In this document: positions 26,030 through 35,396 of the stretch, piece by piece | Layout: the number at the start of each line of letters is the position of its first letter | Numbering within the stretch: the stretch's first letter is position 1 | Source of the DNA: Chryseosolibacter sp964551035 | Lineage (GTDB): Bacteria; Bacteroidota; Bacteroidia; Cytophagales; Cyclobacteriaceae | DNA length: 64,000 nt | Reading direction: 5' to 3' | Assembly (NCBI GenBank): GCA_964551035.1 | Contig: CAZKBK010000008.1 | Coordinates: 1-64,000, forward strand | Notes under the pieces: model-generated | Told to the model about the DNA's origin: nothing | Seen by the model: only the letters and a program-made list of their open reading frames with translations | Databases searched by the model: none | Program-made: the position numbers and the translations under genes

Positions 26030-27601
26030 CTATTTCCTTTCAAGCGTGTAAACGCCCTCGCTCAGCAATTTCAAGGCAACCCCATTGGTCCAGCCGAATC
26101 CATCCTGGTTGGGGTATTCGCCTCCTCCCCCGATGAGCGTCGTATCCATGACGTTGTATTTCTCCATCATCTTGCCCGTCGCCTCGTAGACCCTTTCATT
26201 CTGCTGCAGCCACCGCTTCCTGATCTCGCCGGCCAGCGCATCGATCCGGTAATTCATTAGACCCTTGTAAGTCATCCATTGAAGGGGAGCCCACCCATTT
26301 GGCGCATCCCACTGCTGACCCGTCTTGTTGACACTTGTCACCACCCCGCCGGGCTTTAAGAAGTCACGGGCGATCACTTCACTTACGCCGGCGGCAATGT
26401 CGCCACTGACCATCTGAAAGAAAAGGGGGAAAATGCCCGCCAGCGACCTGACTTCGCATCGCTCGCCCTTCACATAATCATAGTCAAAAAAGAATTTTTC
26501 CTCCGGATCCCAAAAATAGGTTAACAGTGCAGCCTGCCGGCGCTCCGCCCGTTGGTTGAATACATCGGCTTCAGCGGACTGCCCCCGTAGCGCATACCCC
26601 TTTGCGATCATTTTCTCCAAATGCGCCATGAGGCAGTTGAGGTCCACCGGAACGATATCCGTCGTATGAATGGTCGTCAGGCTATTGCGATCCGCAAACC
26701 ACCGGCTGCTGAAATCCCAACCGGAAGCCGCGGCTGCGCGCAGGTCGCGATAGAGTTTCTCGTCGTCGCCCGGATGTTGTTGGGCGAGCGTATAGTCCTC
26801 CCGATAGGACTCCGGACGCGGGGTGTTGCCCTTATCGAAGTAGCGGTTCAGGACCGTACCATCGGCCATCATCACGACGTGATAAACGGCGTCACCTTCC
26901 CCGGCGAGAGAATCGATGCCGTTCATCCAGAATTCATACTCCGACACCATCGCATCGAGATAAGTGGACGCGGCCATAGAATCGTACGCCTCGAGCGTTC
27001 TCACGATGAGGGAAAAGAAGGGCGGTTGCGAACGCGTGAGGTAGTAGTTCCGGTTTGCATTGGGAATGAACCCGTAGGTATCGATGAGGTGTGCAAAATT
27101 CTTCACCATATTGCCGATGAGGTCATACCGCTTTTCAGTCTGAAGCCCCAGGATGGTGAAATAACTGTCCCAGTAGTAGACTTCGGAGAACCTTCCTCCG
27201 GGCACCACATAGTCGTGCGGCAGGGGAATCAGCGATGAGCGCGGTTCCTGCTGGTCAGCCTTCCTGGTCAGCACCGGCCACAGCCTGGTGATGTGTTCCT
27301 TCATGTCCAGCGTGGTGTCGGTCTGAAAACCGGACTTGGGCCTCAGGGGAAGCTCAAAGTTCAGGCGAACAAATTCATGCAGGTCGAAATCGGGTTGATC
27401 CTTGACATCTTCATAGTCGGCAACGATGTCTTCGATATCCCTGCGCGGTACGCAATCGACAAATGTCTTCGAGTCCGGGAAGACCGAGCCCATCTGTACA
27501 TCGTGAAAAAGATCGGAGGAATAAAAGTCAGTATCACCATCAGGCGCCGTGCAACACCCCATCAGAAACGCAAGGCCGGCAGCTACAATTCGGATCGTCA
27601 T
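26030..27601 (-). CDS. Periplasmic/lipoprotein trehalase (GH37)
   Basis: 523 aa from the ATG at 27601, which starts a lipoprotein signal (MTIRIVAAGLAFLMG then CC, lipid Cys near 16); the frame extends upstream but without a signal. It hydrolyses trehalose to two glucoses. Both GH37 signatures are present: PGGRFSEVYYWDSY near residue 132 and QWDAPNGWAPLQW near 428. Motifs RSGWDFSSRW (here ASGWDFSSRW) and DLNCLMAHLEK also fit trehalases. It lies 113 bp downstream of the haloperoxidase-like gene and probably ends the GH65-containing transcription unit, giving that locus an alpha,alpha-trehalose role. Confidence 0.93.
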   Translation of the reverse strand: MTIRIVAAGLAFLMGCCTAPDGDTDFYSSDLFHDVQMGSVFPDSKTFVDCVPRRDIEDIVADYEDVKDQPDFDLHEFVRLNFELPLRPKSGFQTDTTLDMKEHITRLWPVLTRKADQQEPRSSLIPLPHDYVVPGGRFSEVYYWDSYFTILGLQTEKRYDLIGNMVKNFAHLIDTYGFIPNANRNYYLTRSQPPFFSLIVRTLEAYDSMAASTYLDAMVSEYEFWMNGIDSLAGEGDAVYHVVMMADGTVLNRYFDKGNTPRPESYREDYTLAQQHPGDDEKLYRDLRAAAASGWDFSSRWFADRNSLTTIHTTDIVPVDLNCLMAHLEKMIAKGYALRGQSAEADVFNQRAERRQAALLTYFWDPEEKFFFDYDYVKGERCEVRSLAGIFPLFFQMVSGDIAAGVSEVIARDFLKPGGVVTSVNKTGQQWDAPNGWAPLQWMTYKGLMNYRIDALAGEIRKRWLQQNERVYEATGKMMEKYNVMDTTLIGGGGEYPNQDGFGWTNGVALKLLSEGVYTLERK

Positions 27602-27714
27602 CAAGCGGTTTGATATCAAGCGCAAATAATTTCCTTTGATTGTCGGACCAGGATTTGCCTGCGATTCCTGTGCGCCGCACGGTAGCGCCGCGCTGGTGAC
27701 CTGACCCATGTCAT

Positions 27715-29067
27715 CTACATGCTCGCCAGTCCCTCTTTCCGGGTCTTCAACTTCTCCATGATGTAGTTGCCCAAGGCGCGACCCTCGACGATCCCCACTT
27801 CGCACGCCGGGCGGTAGTGAATACCTCCGTAGAGCCTGCTGACCGCGGCCTCTTCCGAAGCCTGAATGAATGAATCGAAGCTCCTGGGCGGAAGGCCAAA
27901 CTCCGTCTCGGTGGAGTCCGTGAACGCGAAGTCCTCTCCAAATATCTTTGTCAACGTCACCGCCGCAGCAGACGAGATCACGCTATGCCCGCTGGTGTAC
28001 TCCGGAAACGGCGGCGTCTGCAGGAGCGGAACCCATTCGTCATCGATATACTGATTGATGTACGTTTCCGGCCGTATCAGATTACTCCTGAATTTTTCGT
28101 CCCAGCAACTGACAAACCCGTCAAAAAGCGCGATTGAAACCAGCACATAGGCCTCGGCAACGCGAACGGGATCGGCCTTCACCGTTTCAGAGGCCACGCG
28201 CGTAATGTTCATCCAGTGACCGCCCGGAGAGATCTTCTTGGTGGCAAACATCACGTGTCCCCGCACATTCATTACGAACGGGTTACAGTCCCAAAACGAT
28301 GCGATCTCGCGCTGCTCCTTTGTAAGATTCTTTCCGACCTCATAGACCTCGAAAGCTTCCTTGTAAAATTCGCTCTTGGGATCGGTTGAAAATGCCGTCG
28401 GCGGCACGGGTTTGAATTGCGCGGCCGAGTCTATCGCGAAAGTCCGGATCTTGTTCCAGTGCGGTTCAACGGCGTCGATATACGCTGGTGGGGTAGGCCT
28501 CCAGGTAGCCGGGTCGTCCTTGATCGAATACTTCGGAAAAGAACGGCTTTGCTTATAATTATCGCCGCCCGACCAGGCGATGATGTGGTCAGCAACGGCG
28601 GTACCAAAGCGCAACGACCTGTCAAACACCACTTCAGGCATCCCTGACTCCCTGAACACATTCATGATGCTGTCGTAGAAGACATCGATCTTCTCTTCTG
28701 AGAAAACAAGTTGGCGGCCAACTTTCAACATCGCCTGTACGGAGGCGAGGGTGTACGAATATTCCGTATTCTCTTCGGGCATCGGCAACGGCTCGAGGCC
28801 TTTGAGTTGTCCGGCAAGCGTTTGGTACTGGTTGTCCTGGTGGATGAGCGCTTCATACCCCGCGACCGTCATGTACGTATAGATGCGCTGGGCAACCGGG
28901 GGGGAGAAAATGTCGTGAACGATCACATCGGTCACCTGCTTGACCGAACTGTGAATGAATTCAGGGTTCCGCGTTGAGATCCTCCAGTCTTCACCGGATT
29001 CGCGCTGCACCGTTGAGCATGAGAACGTCACACTCAAAAACATCAGGGACAAGACAAGTTTTCTCAT
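27715..29067 (-). CDS. Vanadium-dependent haloperoxidase/PAP2-like lipoprotein
   Basis: 450 aa with a lipoprotein signal (MRKLVLSLMFLSVTFSC, Cys 17). The C-terminal half carries the vanadate/phosphate-binding signature of the haloperoxidase-acid phosphatase superfamily: KFRSNLIRP near residue 323, EYTSGHS near 356, and SRLYGGIHYRP near 412-418, whose His is the one coordinating vanadate or accepting phosphate. Whether it oxidises halides or removes phosphate cannot be told from sequence; the length and form match the vanadium-haloperoxidase-like group common in Bacteroidota Sus loci. It sits 59 bp after the GH65 gene. Confidence 0.88.
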   Translation of the reverse strand: MRKLVLSLMFLSVTFSCSTVQRESGEDWRISTRNPEFIHSSVKQVTDVIVHDIFSPPVAQRIYTYMTVAGYEALIHQDNQYQTLAGQLKGLEPLPMPEENTEYSYTLASVQAMLKVGRQLVFSEEKIDVFYDSIMNVFRESGMPEVVFDRSLRFGTAVADHIIAWSGGDNYKQSRSFPKYSIKDDPATWRPTPPAYIDAVEPHWNKIRTFAIDSAAQFKPVPPTAFSTDPKSEFYKEAFEVYEVGKNLTKEQREIASFWDCNPFVMNVRGHVMFATKKISPGGHWMNITRVASETVKADPVRVAEAYVLVSIALFDGFVSCWDEKFRSNLIRPETYINQYIDDEWVPLLQTPPFPEYTSGHSVISSAAAVTLTKIFGEDFAFTDSTETEFGLPPRSFDSFIQASEEAAVSRLYGGIHYRPACEVGIVEGRALGNYIMEKLKTRKEGLASM

Positions 29068-29126
29068 AGGGTTTTGATCTTAAACAAATTTACAAATTCA
29101 AAACATAATACAAGCGTGAACACCGA

Positions 29127-31229
29127 TTACTTGGCCACGGTGAACTCCTTTTCTTCTACACCCACGCCCACGATGCGCAGCATTTTCCACTTCTTCGGAA
29201 GGCGGGTTGGCAGTTGAACGATTCCCTCGTCGGTAATCCGCAGACCTCCGAACCCCGCCAGCACGGCCTGCAGCATTCCTCCCGCACCTGTCGCAAAGTA
29301 GGGATTGGTGCCACCCGCGGTCTCCGCCAGCACGCCGAAGGGGGGAACCATGTTGGGCTGGTAACTCCTGATAAAGAGCGCGTAGGCCTTCTCCGGCTCG
29401 CCGATTTGCGAATACAATGTCGACAACACCGAATGTCCCATTGCGGGCCCTTCCGGGGACATCCGGCGCTCGTAGTACGCCAGATCCTTCCCGAGCTGAC
29501 TGCGATCGGAAACGATATCAAGGGGATATGCCAGCAAATTGACGTCGGCCTGCTTGATGTCGACGCCATCGTAGGTGGCGTTTTCACGCGTGACGCCATC
29601 GGGAAATTTCAATATCGGAATATTCGCGGCCACGTGTTCCCAGTCCGGATCGGCCTCGAGACCAAGCTCGCGGGCGGCCTTTGCTGCATCACGCAGTACG
29701 GTGATGGCCATCCCGTTTGTGAACGCGTTGTTGTCGATGTTCTCCTGCCACTCGTTCGCGCCGATCACGTTGTTGATCTCGTATTGGCCCGGTCCCTTGC
29801 GCTCCACCCTGCTCGCCCAAAAGTCCGCCACTTCTTTCAATACCGGATACCCGCGCTCCCTCAACCACGCTTTATCTTTGGTGACCTGATAGTACTTCCA
29901 GAAAGCCCAACCCACACAGCCCGTGATGTGATGCTGAAACGGACCCGTCAACGCCCAAACCGGTGTGTCTTCGGATCCATCCTCACTGCTCTCCCAGGGA
30001 AACATGGCGCCCTGGTACCCGTGCGAGAACGCGTTTTGACGCGCAGCCTCAAGACGCTGGAATCTGTATTCAAGGACGGATCGGGCCATTTCCGGCTGTA
30101 GCATCAACAAGGGGGGATACATCCACAGCTCCGTATCCCAAAACACATGGCCATTGTACCCCAGGCCGGAAAGTCCCATCGGCGAGAGGCTGTAAGCGGT
30201 TCCCGCCCTGACAAAGGAATAGAGGTGATACAGCGCCGAGTGTACGTCGCGCTGCGCCCCGATGTCGCCGTCGATGACGATGTCACTTTTCCACAACGCG
30301 CGCCATGCAGCCTCGTGTTTTTCGATCAGCCTGTCGGCGCCCTCGAGTTTCGCAAAGATGGTAAGGCGTTCCGCTTCATTTACCGGATCGTTGAAGGTAC
30401 CCGTGGAGGTAGCGGAAGCCACGACCCAAAAACGATACGTCTCCCCCGCCCGCAGCGCCTTCGTGAACTTCATGAGGTGCATGTTGTAGTCCCAGTCTTC
30501 ATGAATGAGGTCCGGCTCCTGTCCGTGCGGTTCTTCAAAAATGAAACTGTTGCTGACGGCAACGGTGTGCTTTCCCGAGGGGCTCTTCGCGGCGGAGGTA
30601 AGCAACGGTATGCGTACATGCGGACGGTCGATCTCGCTGAACGTGTTCCGGACATCGGCGAGGTGCTCCGGCGCCTCGATCACGCTCATCGGCGTAATGA
30701 CCGCATTCTTCTTCGCTGTAATCTCCACCCCGACGAGGGCGGTGTAAGGAAGATGCCGCAACGCCATCAACCGGTGTCGCACGTGGAGCTTGTCGCCCAC
30801 GTCAAAGCCTGTTGTAAGGACCGCGCGGCGCATGTCCAGGGATTGCGTATAATTCGAGATCACCTTCCGGTCAATCCTTCGACCGTCCACATCAAGGTTC
30901 ATGTTGACATGGTTGAAGGTCTTCAAAATGTTCGACACGCGGCCGCGCTGATAGTAGTCATAAACACCGTTGAGGACGACGTCCTTCACTTTCATCGGTT
31001 GTGGCGATGATACCAGCCCGATCATTCCGTTTGCCACCGTGATGCCATAGTAGTTGGCCGGGTCAATCTCTCCGGCGGTGAGGGTCCAGGCATCCGCGGA
31101 CTGGGCGTTCACGCGGGACGTAATGAAAATCAACATGGCTACCCACAAGGGATAAGCACAACGCACGGACAAAAAGATCCGCACATCGAAAGGTGTTTTG
31201 ATCGCCTTCATAGTAAACACAGGAGTCAT
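29127..31229 (-). CDS. GH65-family alpha-glucoside hydrolase or phosphorylase, exported
   Basis: 700 aa from the ATG at 31229, which overlaps the upstream stop as ATGA; Met7 at 31211 is an alternative. A signal peptide ends near SRVNAQ. The (alpha/alpha)6 catalytic domain holds the general-acid motif GANEWQENIDNNAFTN with Glu near residue 493. The C-terminal part reads NPYFATGAGGMLQAVLAGFG, resembling GH65 hydrolases (acid trehalase, ATHL1-like glucosidases) rather than the His-containing phosphate loop I expect of maltose or trehalose phosphorylases. With the export signal, I favour hydrolysis of an alpha-glucoside. It is coupled to the SRPBCC gene and precedes haloperoxidase-like and trehalase genes. 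Confidence 0.85.
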   Translation of the reverse strand: MTPVFTMKAIKTPFDVRIFLSVRCAYPLWVAMLIFITSRVNAQSADAWTLTAGEIDPANYYGITVANGMIGLVSSPQPMKVKDVVLNGVYDYYQRGRVSNILKTFNHVNMNLDVDGRRIDRKVISNYTQSLDMRRAVLTTGFDVGDKLHVRHRLMALRHLPYTALVGVEITAKKNAVITPMSVIEAPEHLADVRNTFSEIDRPHVRIPLLTSAAKSPSGKHTVAVSNSFIFEEPHGQEPDLIHEDWDYNMHLMKFTKALRAGETYRFWVVASATSTGTFNDPVNEAERLTIFAKLEGADRLIEKHEAAWRALWKSDIVIDGDIGAQRDVHSALYHLYSFVRAGTAYSLSPMGLSGLGYNGHVFWDTELWMYPPLLMLQPEMARSVLEYRFQRLEAARQNAFSHGYQGAMFPWESSEDGSEDTPVWALTGPFQHHITGCVGWAFWKYYQVTKDKAWLRERGYPVLKEVADFWASRVERKGPGQYEINNVIGANEWQENIDNNAFTNGMAITVLRDAAKAARELGLEADPDWEHVAANIPILKFPDGVTRENATYDGVDIKQADVNLLAYPLDIVSDRSQLGKDLAYYERRMSPEGPAMGHSVLSTLYSQIGEPEKAYALFIRSYQPNMVPPFGVLAETAGGTNPYFATGAGGMLQAVLAGFGGLRITDEGIVQLPTRLPKKWKMLRIVGVGVEEKEFTVAK

Positions 31230-32119
31230 TTGTCGCGCAAGGGTAAATAGACGTCGGCCTTCCAGGTTCGCTCACTCACGCCAAGGTTGGGGTTGTGATG
31301 GAAGCGTTCAATGGGCAGTGGCACCGCCTGATAGCCATGCTTCTCCGCAAACTGAATCAACGCATACCATGCCCGGTCCGACGTGATGTAGTTGCCGTAG
31401 TACTCCGCCTTCAGCGCCTTTCCACCACCGATTTCCTTATACGCAAGCGTGTTCGTCGGAGGCAGCGTGGCGTTTCTCGCTATCGGAAAGCAGAAATCGA
31501 ATCTCAGCGAATCACCACTATGGCTCCAGGCGGAAACGCTCACGATCGGCGGCCCGTCGGGCTTGAGGTTGAACTGTTCGACAAATGACGTCAAAAGCGG
31601 AAAGTCCCGCATCATCCCATCGGCTTTGCCAACCTGCGTCGTTGCAAGGGTGCTGCAAACGCAGAACGCGGATTCCATCTCAACTTCGCCCACGATCCGC
31701 ACCCGCGTAATCGCGAGATGCTGCTGAAGGACGTCATAAAATTTCCTTGCAATGTCGCTTGCGTGCTCCTCGATCGGCCGCGTAACGAAGGGCACCGCTA
31801 CCTTGTTCATTAACGCTTCCGCGGGCTCGGAAATACGCACGCGCACGCTGGTAACGGAGTCGCTGACGGGCGTGAAATGCCAATCATAGACATAGCGGCG
31901 GTCATCCCGCACAATGGTCTGTTCGAGCCTTCGAAACGAATCGACCCCGACAACTTCCGCGCCGGGCAACGACCGGTCCCACAGCCTGATCGTCTCGATG
32001 ATGTCGCCGGGCGACGTCTTCGCCCTGAACGTGACTTCATACTCAAACGACCTGATGAACAAGTAGTACACGGCAAAAACCAACACCAAACACGATAACG
32101 CAAGCCAAACCTTCTTCAT
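31226..32119 (-). CDS. Membrane-anchored SRPBCC plus GyrI-like (AraC effector-binding) protein
   Basis: 297 aa. An N-terminal helix (residues 5-22) anchors or exports it. Residues about 25-145 look like an SRPBCC ligand-binding fold (FEYEVTFRAKTSPGDIIETI, RYVYDWHFTPV). Residues about 155-295 match a GyrI-like effector-binding domain (ALKAEYYGNYITSDRAWYAL, then VYLPL at the end). It has no DNA-binding part. It starts 1 bp after the FG-GAP gene stop and overlaps the GH65 start by 4 bp, so translation of all three is coupled. A role in binding a small hydrophobic or sugar-like ligand in the periplasm is a guess. Confidence 0.8.
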   Translation of the reverse strand: MKKVWLALSCLVLVFAVYYLFIRSFEYEVTFRAKTSPGDIIETIRLWDRSLPGAEVVGVDSFRRLEQTIVRDDRRYVYDWHFTPVSDSVTSVRVRISEPAEALMNKVAVPFVTRPIEEHASDIARKFYDVLQQHLAITRVRIVGEVEMESAFCVCSTLATTQVGKADGMMRDFPLLTSFVEQFNLKPDGPPIVSVSAWSHSGDSLRFDFCFPIARNATLPPTNTLAYKEIGGGKALKAEYYGNYITSDRAWYALIQFAEKHGYQAVPLPIERFHHNPNLGVSERTWKADVYLPLRDK

Positions 32120-32120
32120 G

Positions 32121-35100
32121 CTATTTCACAATTTCATAAACCTGCGCCTTCCCATCATTGACAGTGACCAGCAAGTACGCCTTGCCGTTCAGGGAAATGA
32201 CGTTCAGGTGACGCACGGAATGATTGATAAGGTCGAGGCCGATGGCGTTTCCCGTCAGAACCCGGCCTTCCCGCCCGACCAGGGCCCCTGGAAACGAGCC
32301 GAAGCGGCCATGCACAGGCTGCACGCCAAAATAGTTTCCGCCTAGCAGCACTTCGGATGACCCGTCGCCGTCAAAGTCGTGGATCACGTGTGCCATGATG
32401 GGCGCCAACTGAAGTTCCATCCCAAAGGGCACGAACGCATATTCACCATCGACCTGCGTAAGGTAGCCCGACGCTAATTCGTGGACTTCATAGACGATGC
32501 CTTCACCCAACGCGCCTCCTGAAAAAACTTCGTCAATTGACTGGCCGGCAAAGGCCTTGTAGCTCGTGTACTTCTTACGGAGCGCGGGAAGCTGACCCGC
32601 CAGGACATCAAAGCCATCAAACGGATAATAGGTTCCGTGCTTTGCCATGGCCAGTACGGTTTCCGAAGTGCCGTTCGCGTCAAAATCGTTGTAGTACATT
32701 CTCAGGGGATGCGCATCGCTGGCTTTGAATTTGGAATTAAGTCCCCAGTTGCCCAGGATGTATTCAGCCTGGCTATCTCCATCGAGGTCGAAAGGCACTA
32801 TGCATTGCCAAAGGCCGTTCAGGGGCCCGTCCAGGACGTGCGCCGGCTCAAATTTGCCGTCGTTGTTCCGCAGGAATTGCGGCTCCATCCATTCTCCGAC
32901 AACGATGAGGTCGGTATGCCCGTCGCCGTCGTAGTCATGCCACGTGGCATCGGTCACCATTCCGAGGTTCGAAAAAAGGTCGTGCTGCACGGGTATGAAT
33001 TTTCCGTCCTGATTGGCAAGGAGGTAGGATCGCGGCATTTTGCCGAAGGCATTGGACACCGACTCATTTCCAACAAAAAGGTCGGTATCGCCATCGCCGT
33101 CGTAATCGAAAGCCTTTACGCACGCGGCGTTCTCATAATAGTCTTCCACCTCCGTCAGCACAAAGCCCGAGTCCTGTGAATGGTAGTAGCTGTCCAACAG
33201 CGGACGCGACTCGTTGTAGAAGTCCGCACCGCCCGTTCCGATAAACAGGTCGTTCTTTCCGTCGCCGTCGAAATCATCAATCACCGCGTCGACGTCCTCT
33301 TTGATGGAATCCTGTTGGATAGATGGAATGTGTGCAGGAACAAATCCATCTCCGGTTTGAATAAAGACCTCCCCCGGTATGTACTTGGATCCGCCAAAAT
33401 AGACATCGTACAGGCCATCGTTGTTGATATCACCCACCGCCGTTGCCGGCCCCCGGTCCGATTGCCGGTAGGGCAAAAGTTTCAACCGGTCAAAGTCCGT
33501 GTAGGGATCTTCCCTGTGTTCAAAGGTGAGTCCGAGTTCCGCCGGATCGATCGCCCGGAATATCGGCGTCCGCTCTCGCCGCGTTGCCGTAGGGCGGGCT
33601 GCGGTGTCGCCATTGGATGAAATTTCGAGGGTTTGATCCGCTGCTACGTTCTTCATCGTCTGCGCATGTCCGCCGGTCCAGATGACCCGGATCGAATCGA
33701 CAACGGCGTGGTTGCCGAGTCCAAAGTGAACGATGGGCTGAGACGACGCCTGAAAACCGCGGGCGGTGTAGAGTTCTTTCATCTGCAATACCCCATCGGT
33801 GTAGGCATACACGCGTGCGCCGATGCCAAAGGAATTCGGCCCTTCGGGCCTGAGTTTTAATTTGAGATAATGCGCCGTGTTGTCCGCCTGGTTGACGTAG
33901 ATCTCCGGCCTGGAGTTCACATTGTTCACAACGATGTCCAGGTCGCCGTCGTTATCCAGGTCGCCCAGCGCCGTTGCCGTCGAACAGGACTCCCCTGCCT
34001 GCAGCCATGTCGCGGACTTGTCCTCGAAGGCATATCCGCCAGAACCCCTGAAGATGTAATTCCTCGCCTTTCCGGAGGGCATGAGGGCCAGCGCCTTCTC
34101 GTCGACGAGATTGGTGGTACCCATCGTGGTGACGATCTGGTCACTTGAAACGTACTTGATATAGTCGAGGTCATTCGGCCGGCGCGGAATGCCATTGGCG
34201 ACAAACAGATCCTGATGGCCGTCCAGATCGAAGTCGGCAAAAAGGGCGCTCCAACTCCAATCGGTTGCTGCGACATGGCTCATGAGGGCCGTTTCGGCGA
34301 ACTTCCCGTTGTGAGCGTTCACCTGCAGCATGTTGCGCGGATATTGGTAATGATATCCATACCGTTCAATCCGCATTCTCAGGATGCCGCTGTTCTCTTC
34401 GTCCACGGATGTCTTCAGGACGGATTCGTCTTCGGGCAGCATGTCGAGGCTGATGAGATCGGGATATCCGTCGTGATTGAAGTCCGCGGCGTCATTGCCC
34501 ATGGAGAACTTGCTCATCGCCGTAAAGGCATGCTTGCCGGCTTCGCGGAACGAGCCATCGCCGTTGTTGACGTAGTAATAGTCGTCTTCATGAAAATCGT
34601 TGCCGACATAGATATCCGGATAGCCGTCCACGTTGAAATCCGACACGGCTACGCCGAGGCCATACCCATTGATGCCCCCGTAAATGCCGGCCGGGTCGCT
34701 CACATCCGTGAATTTATTTCCGTCATTGCGGAGCAGTTTACCACCGGATTCATAGGTCCGCTGGTTTCTCAGGTCGGCATGTCCGAACGATCCGGGCGTG
34801 TGGACGGCGTGGTTCAAAAGAAAAATATCGAGATCGCCGTCGACATCGTAGTCGAGGAATGCGGCAGACGAGCTGTAGGATTCAAAATCGAGGCCGTACA
34901 TCTCTGCCTGCTCGGAGAAGGTGTTGTCGCCGTTGTTGATGAACAGTTCGTTGTGGCCGGCGAGCCCTTTCAATCCGACCACGGCGCAAACATAGATGTC
35001 GAGTAACCCGTCGCCGTTGACGTCACCCATCACGCTTCCCGTGTTCCACGTGCTGTTCCCCGCCACACCGGCCGTTTCGGTGATGTCTTCAAACTTCAGG

Positions 35101-35396
35101 TTGCCCTTATTGAGGTATAACCGGTTGTCGACCTGGTTGCCGGAAAAAAACAAGTCGGGAAGGTCGTCGTTGTTGATGTCGCCAACCGCGACGCCGCCAC
35201 CGTTGTAGAAATAGATGTAGTCGATGATGTTGATGTCTTCTGTGGGGCTCAGCGTATTCTCGAAAAGGATTCCCGCCCCGACGGGATCGAGATTTTCAAA
35301 CAACGGTTTCTCGTCACTGCAGGCCATGAAGATCATTGACAATCCCGCCAGGATGGCCGCACCCCGCGAGACAAAAGTTGTGCGCGTCCGTGTCAT
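32121..35396 (-). CDS. FG-GAP/VCBS-ASPIC lipoprotein 2 (CRTAC1-like)
   Basis: 1091 aa from the ATG at 35396, which overlaps the upstream stop as ATGA; the frame extends upstream but without a signal. Lipid Cys near 26 (AGLSMIFMAC). Many Ca2+-binding FG-GAP loops are visible (GDINNDDLPDLFF, GDVNGDGLLDIYV, FDYDGDGDTDLFV) on both sides of a central ASPIC/UnbV domain at about residues 510-580 (GFQASSQPIVHFGLGNHAVV). That suggests two beta-propellers joined by ASPIC. Surface adhesion or glycan binding next to the SusC-SusD pair is inferred. It is a paralogue of the gene before it and is followed after 1 bp by the SRPBCC gene. Confidence 0.9.
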   Translation of the reverse strand: MTRTRTTFVSRGAAILAGLSMIFMACSDEKPLFENLDPVGAGILFENTLSPTEDINIIDYIYFYNGGGVAVGDINNDDLPDLFFSGNQVDNRLYLNKGNLKFEDITETAGVAGNSTWNTGSVMGDVNGDGLLDIYVCAVVGLKGLAGHNELFINNGDNTFSEQAEMYGLDFESYSSSAAFLDYDVDGDLDIFLLNHAVHTPGSFGHADLRNQRTYESGGKLLRNDGNKFTDVSDPAGIYGGINGYGLGVAVSDFNVDGYPDIYVGNDFHEDDYYYVNNGDGSFREAGKHAFTAMSKFSMGNDAADFNHDGYPDLISLDMLPEDESVLKTSVDEENSGILRMRIERYGYHYQYPRNMLQVNAHNGKFAETALMSHVAATDWSWSALFADFDLDGHQDLFVANGIPRRPNDLDYIKYVSSDQIVTTMGTTNLVDEKALALMPSGKARNYIFRGSGGYAFEDKSATWLQAGESCSTATALGDLDNDGDLDIVVNNVNSRPEIYVNQADNTAHYLKLKLRPEGPNSFGIGARVYAYTDGVLQMKELYTARGFQASSQPIVHFGLGNHAVVDSIRVIWTGGHAQTMKNVAADQTLEISSNGDTAARPTATRRERTPIFRAIDPAELGLTFEHREDPYTDFDRLKLLPYRQSDRGPATAVGDINNDGLYDVYFGGSKYIPGEVFIQTGDGFVPAHIPSIQQDSIKEDVDAVIDDFDGDGKNDLFIGTGGADFYNESRPLLDSYYHSQDSGFVLTEVEDYYENAACVKAFDYDGDGDTDLFVGNESVSNAFGKMPRSYLLANQDGKFIPVQHDLFSNLGMVTDATWHDYDGDGHTDLIVVGEWMEPQFLRNNDGKFEPAHVLDGPLNGLWQCIVPFDLDGDSQAEYILGNWGLNSKFKASDAHPLRMYYNDFDANGTSETVLAMAKHGTYYPFDGFDVLAGQLPALRKKYTSYKAFAGQSIDEVFSGGALGEGIVYEVHELASGYLTQVDGEYAFVPFGMELQLAPIMAHVIHDFDGDGSSEVLLGGNYFGVQPVHGRFGSFPGALVGREGRVLTGNAIGLDLINHSVRHLNVISLNGKAYLLVTVNDGKAQVYEIVK

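Noticed and set aside
29127..31229. Firm call of maltose or trehalose phosphorylase
   Set aside because: The expected phosphate-loop His region is replaced by a hydrolase-like segment and the protein has an export signal, so I kept the call open.
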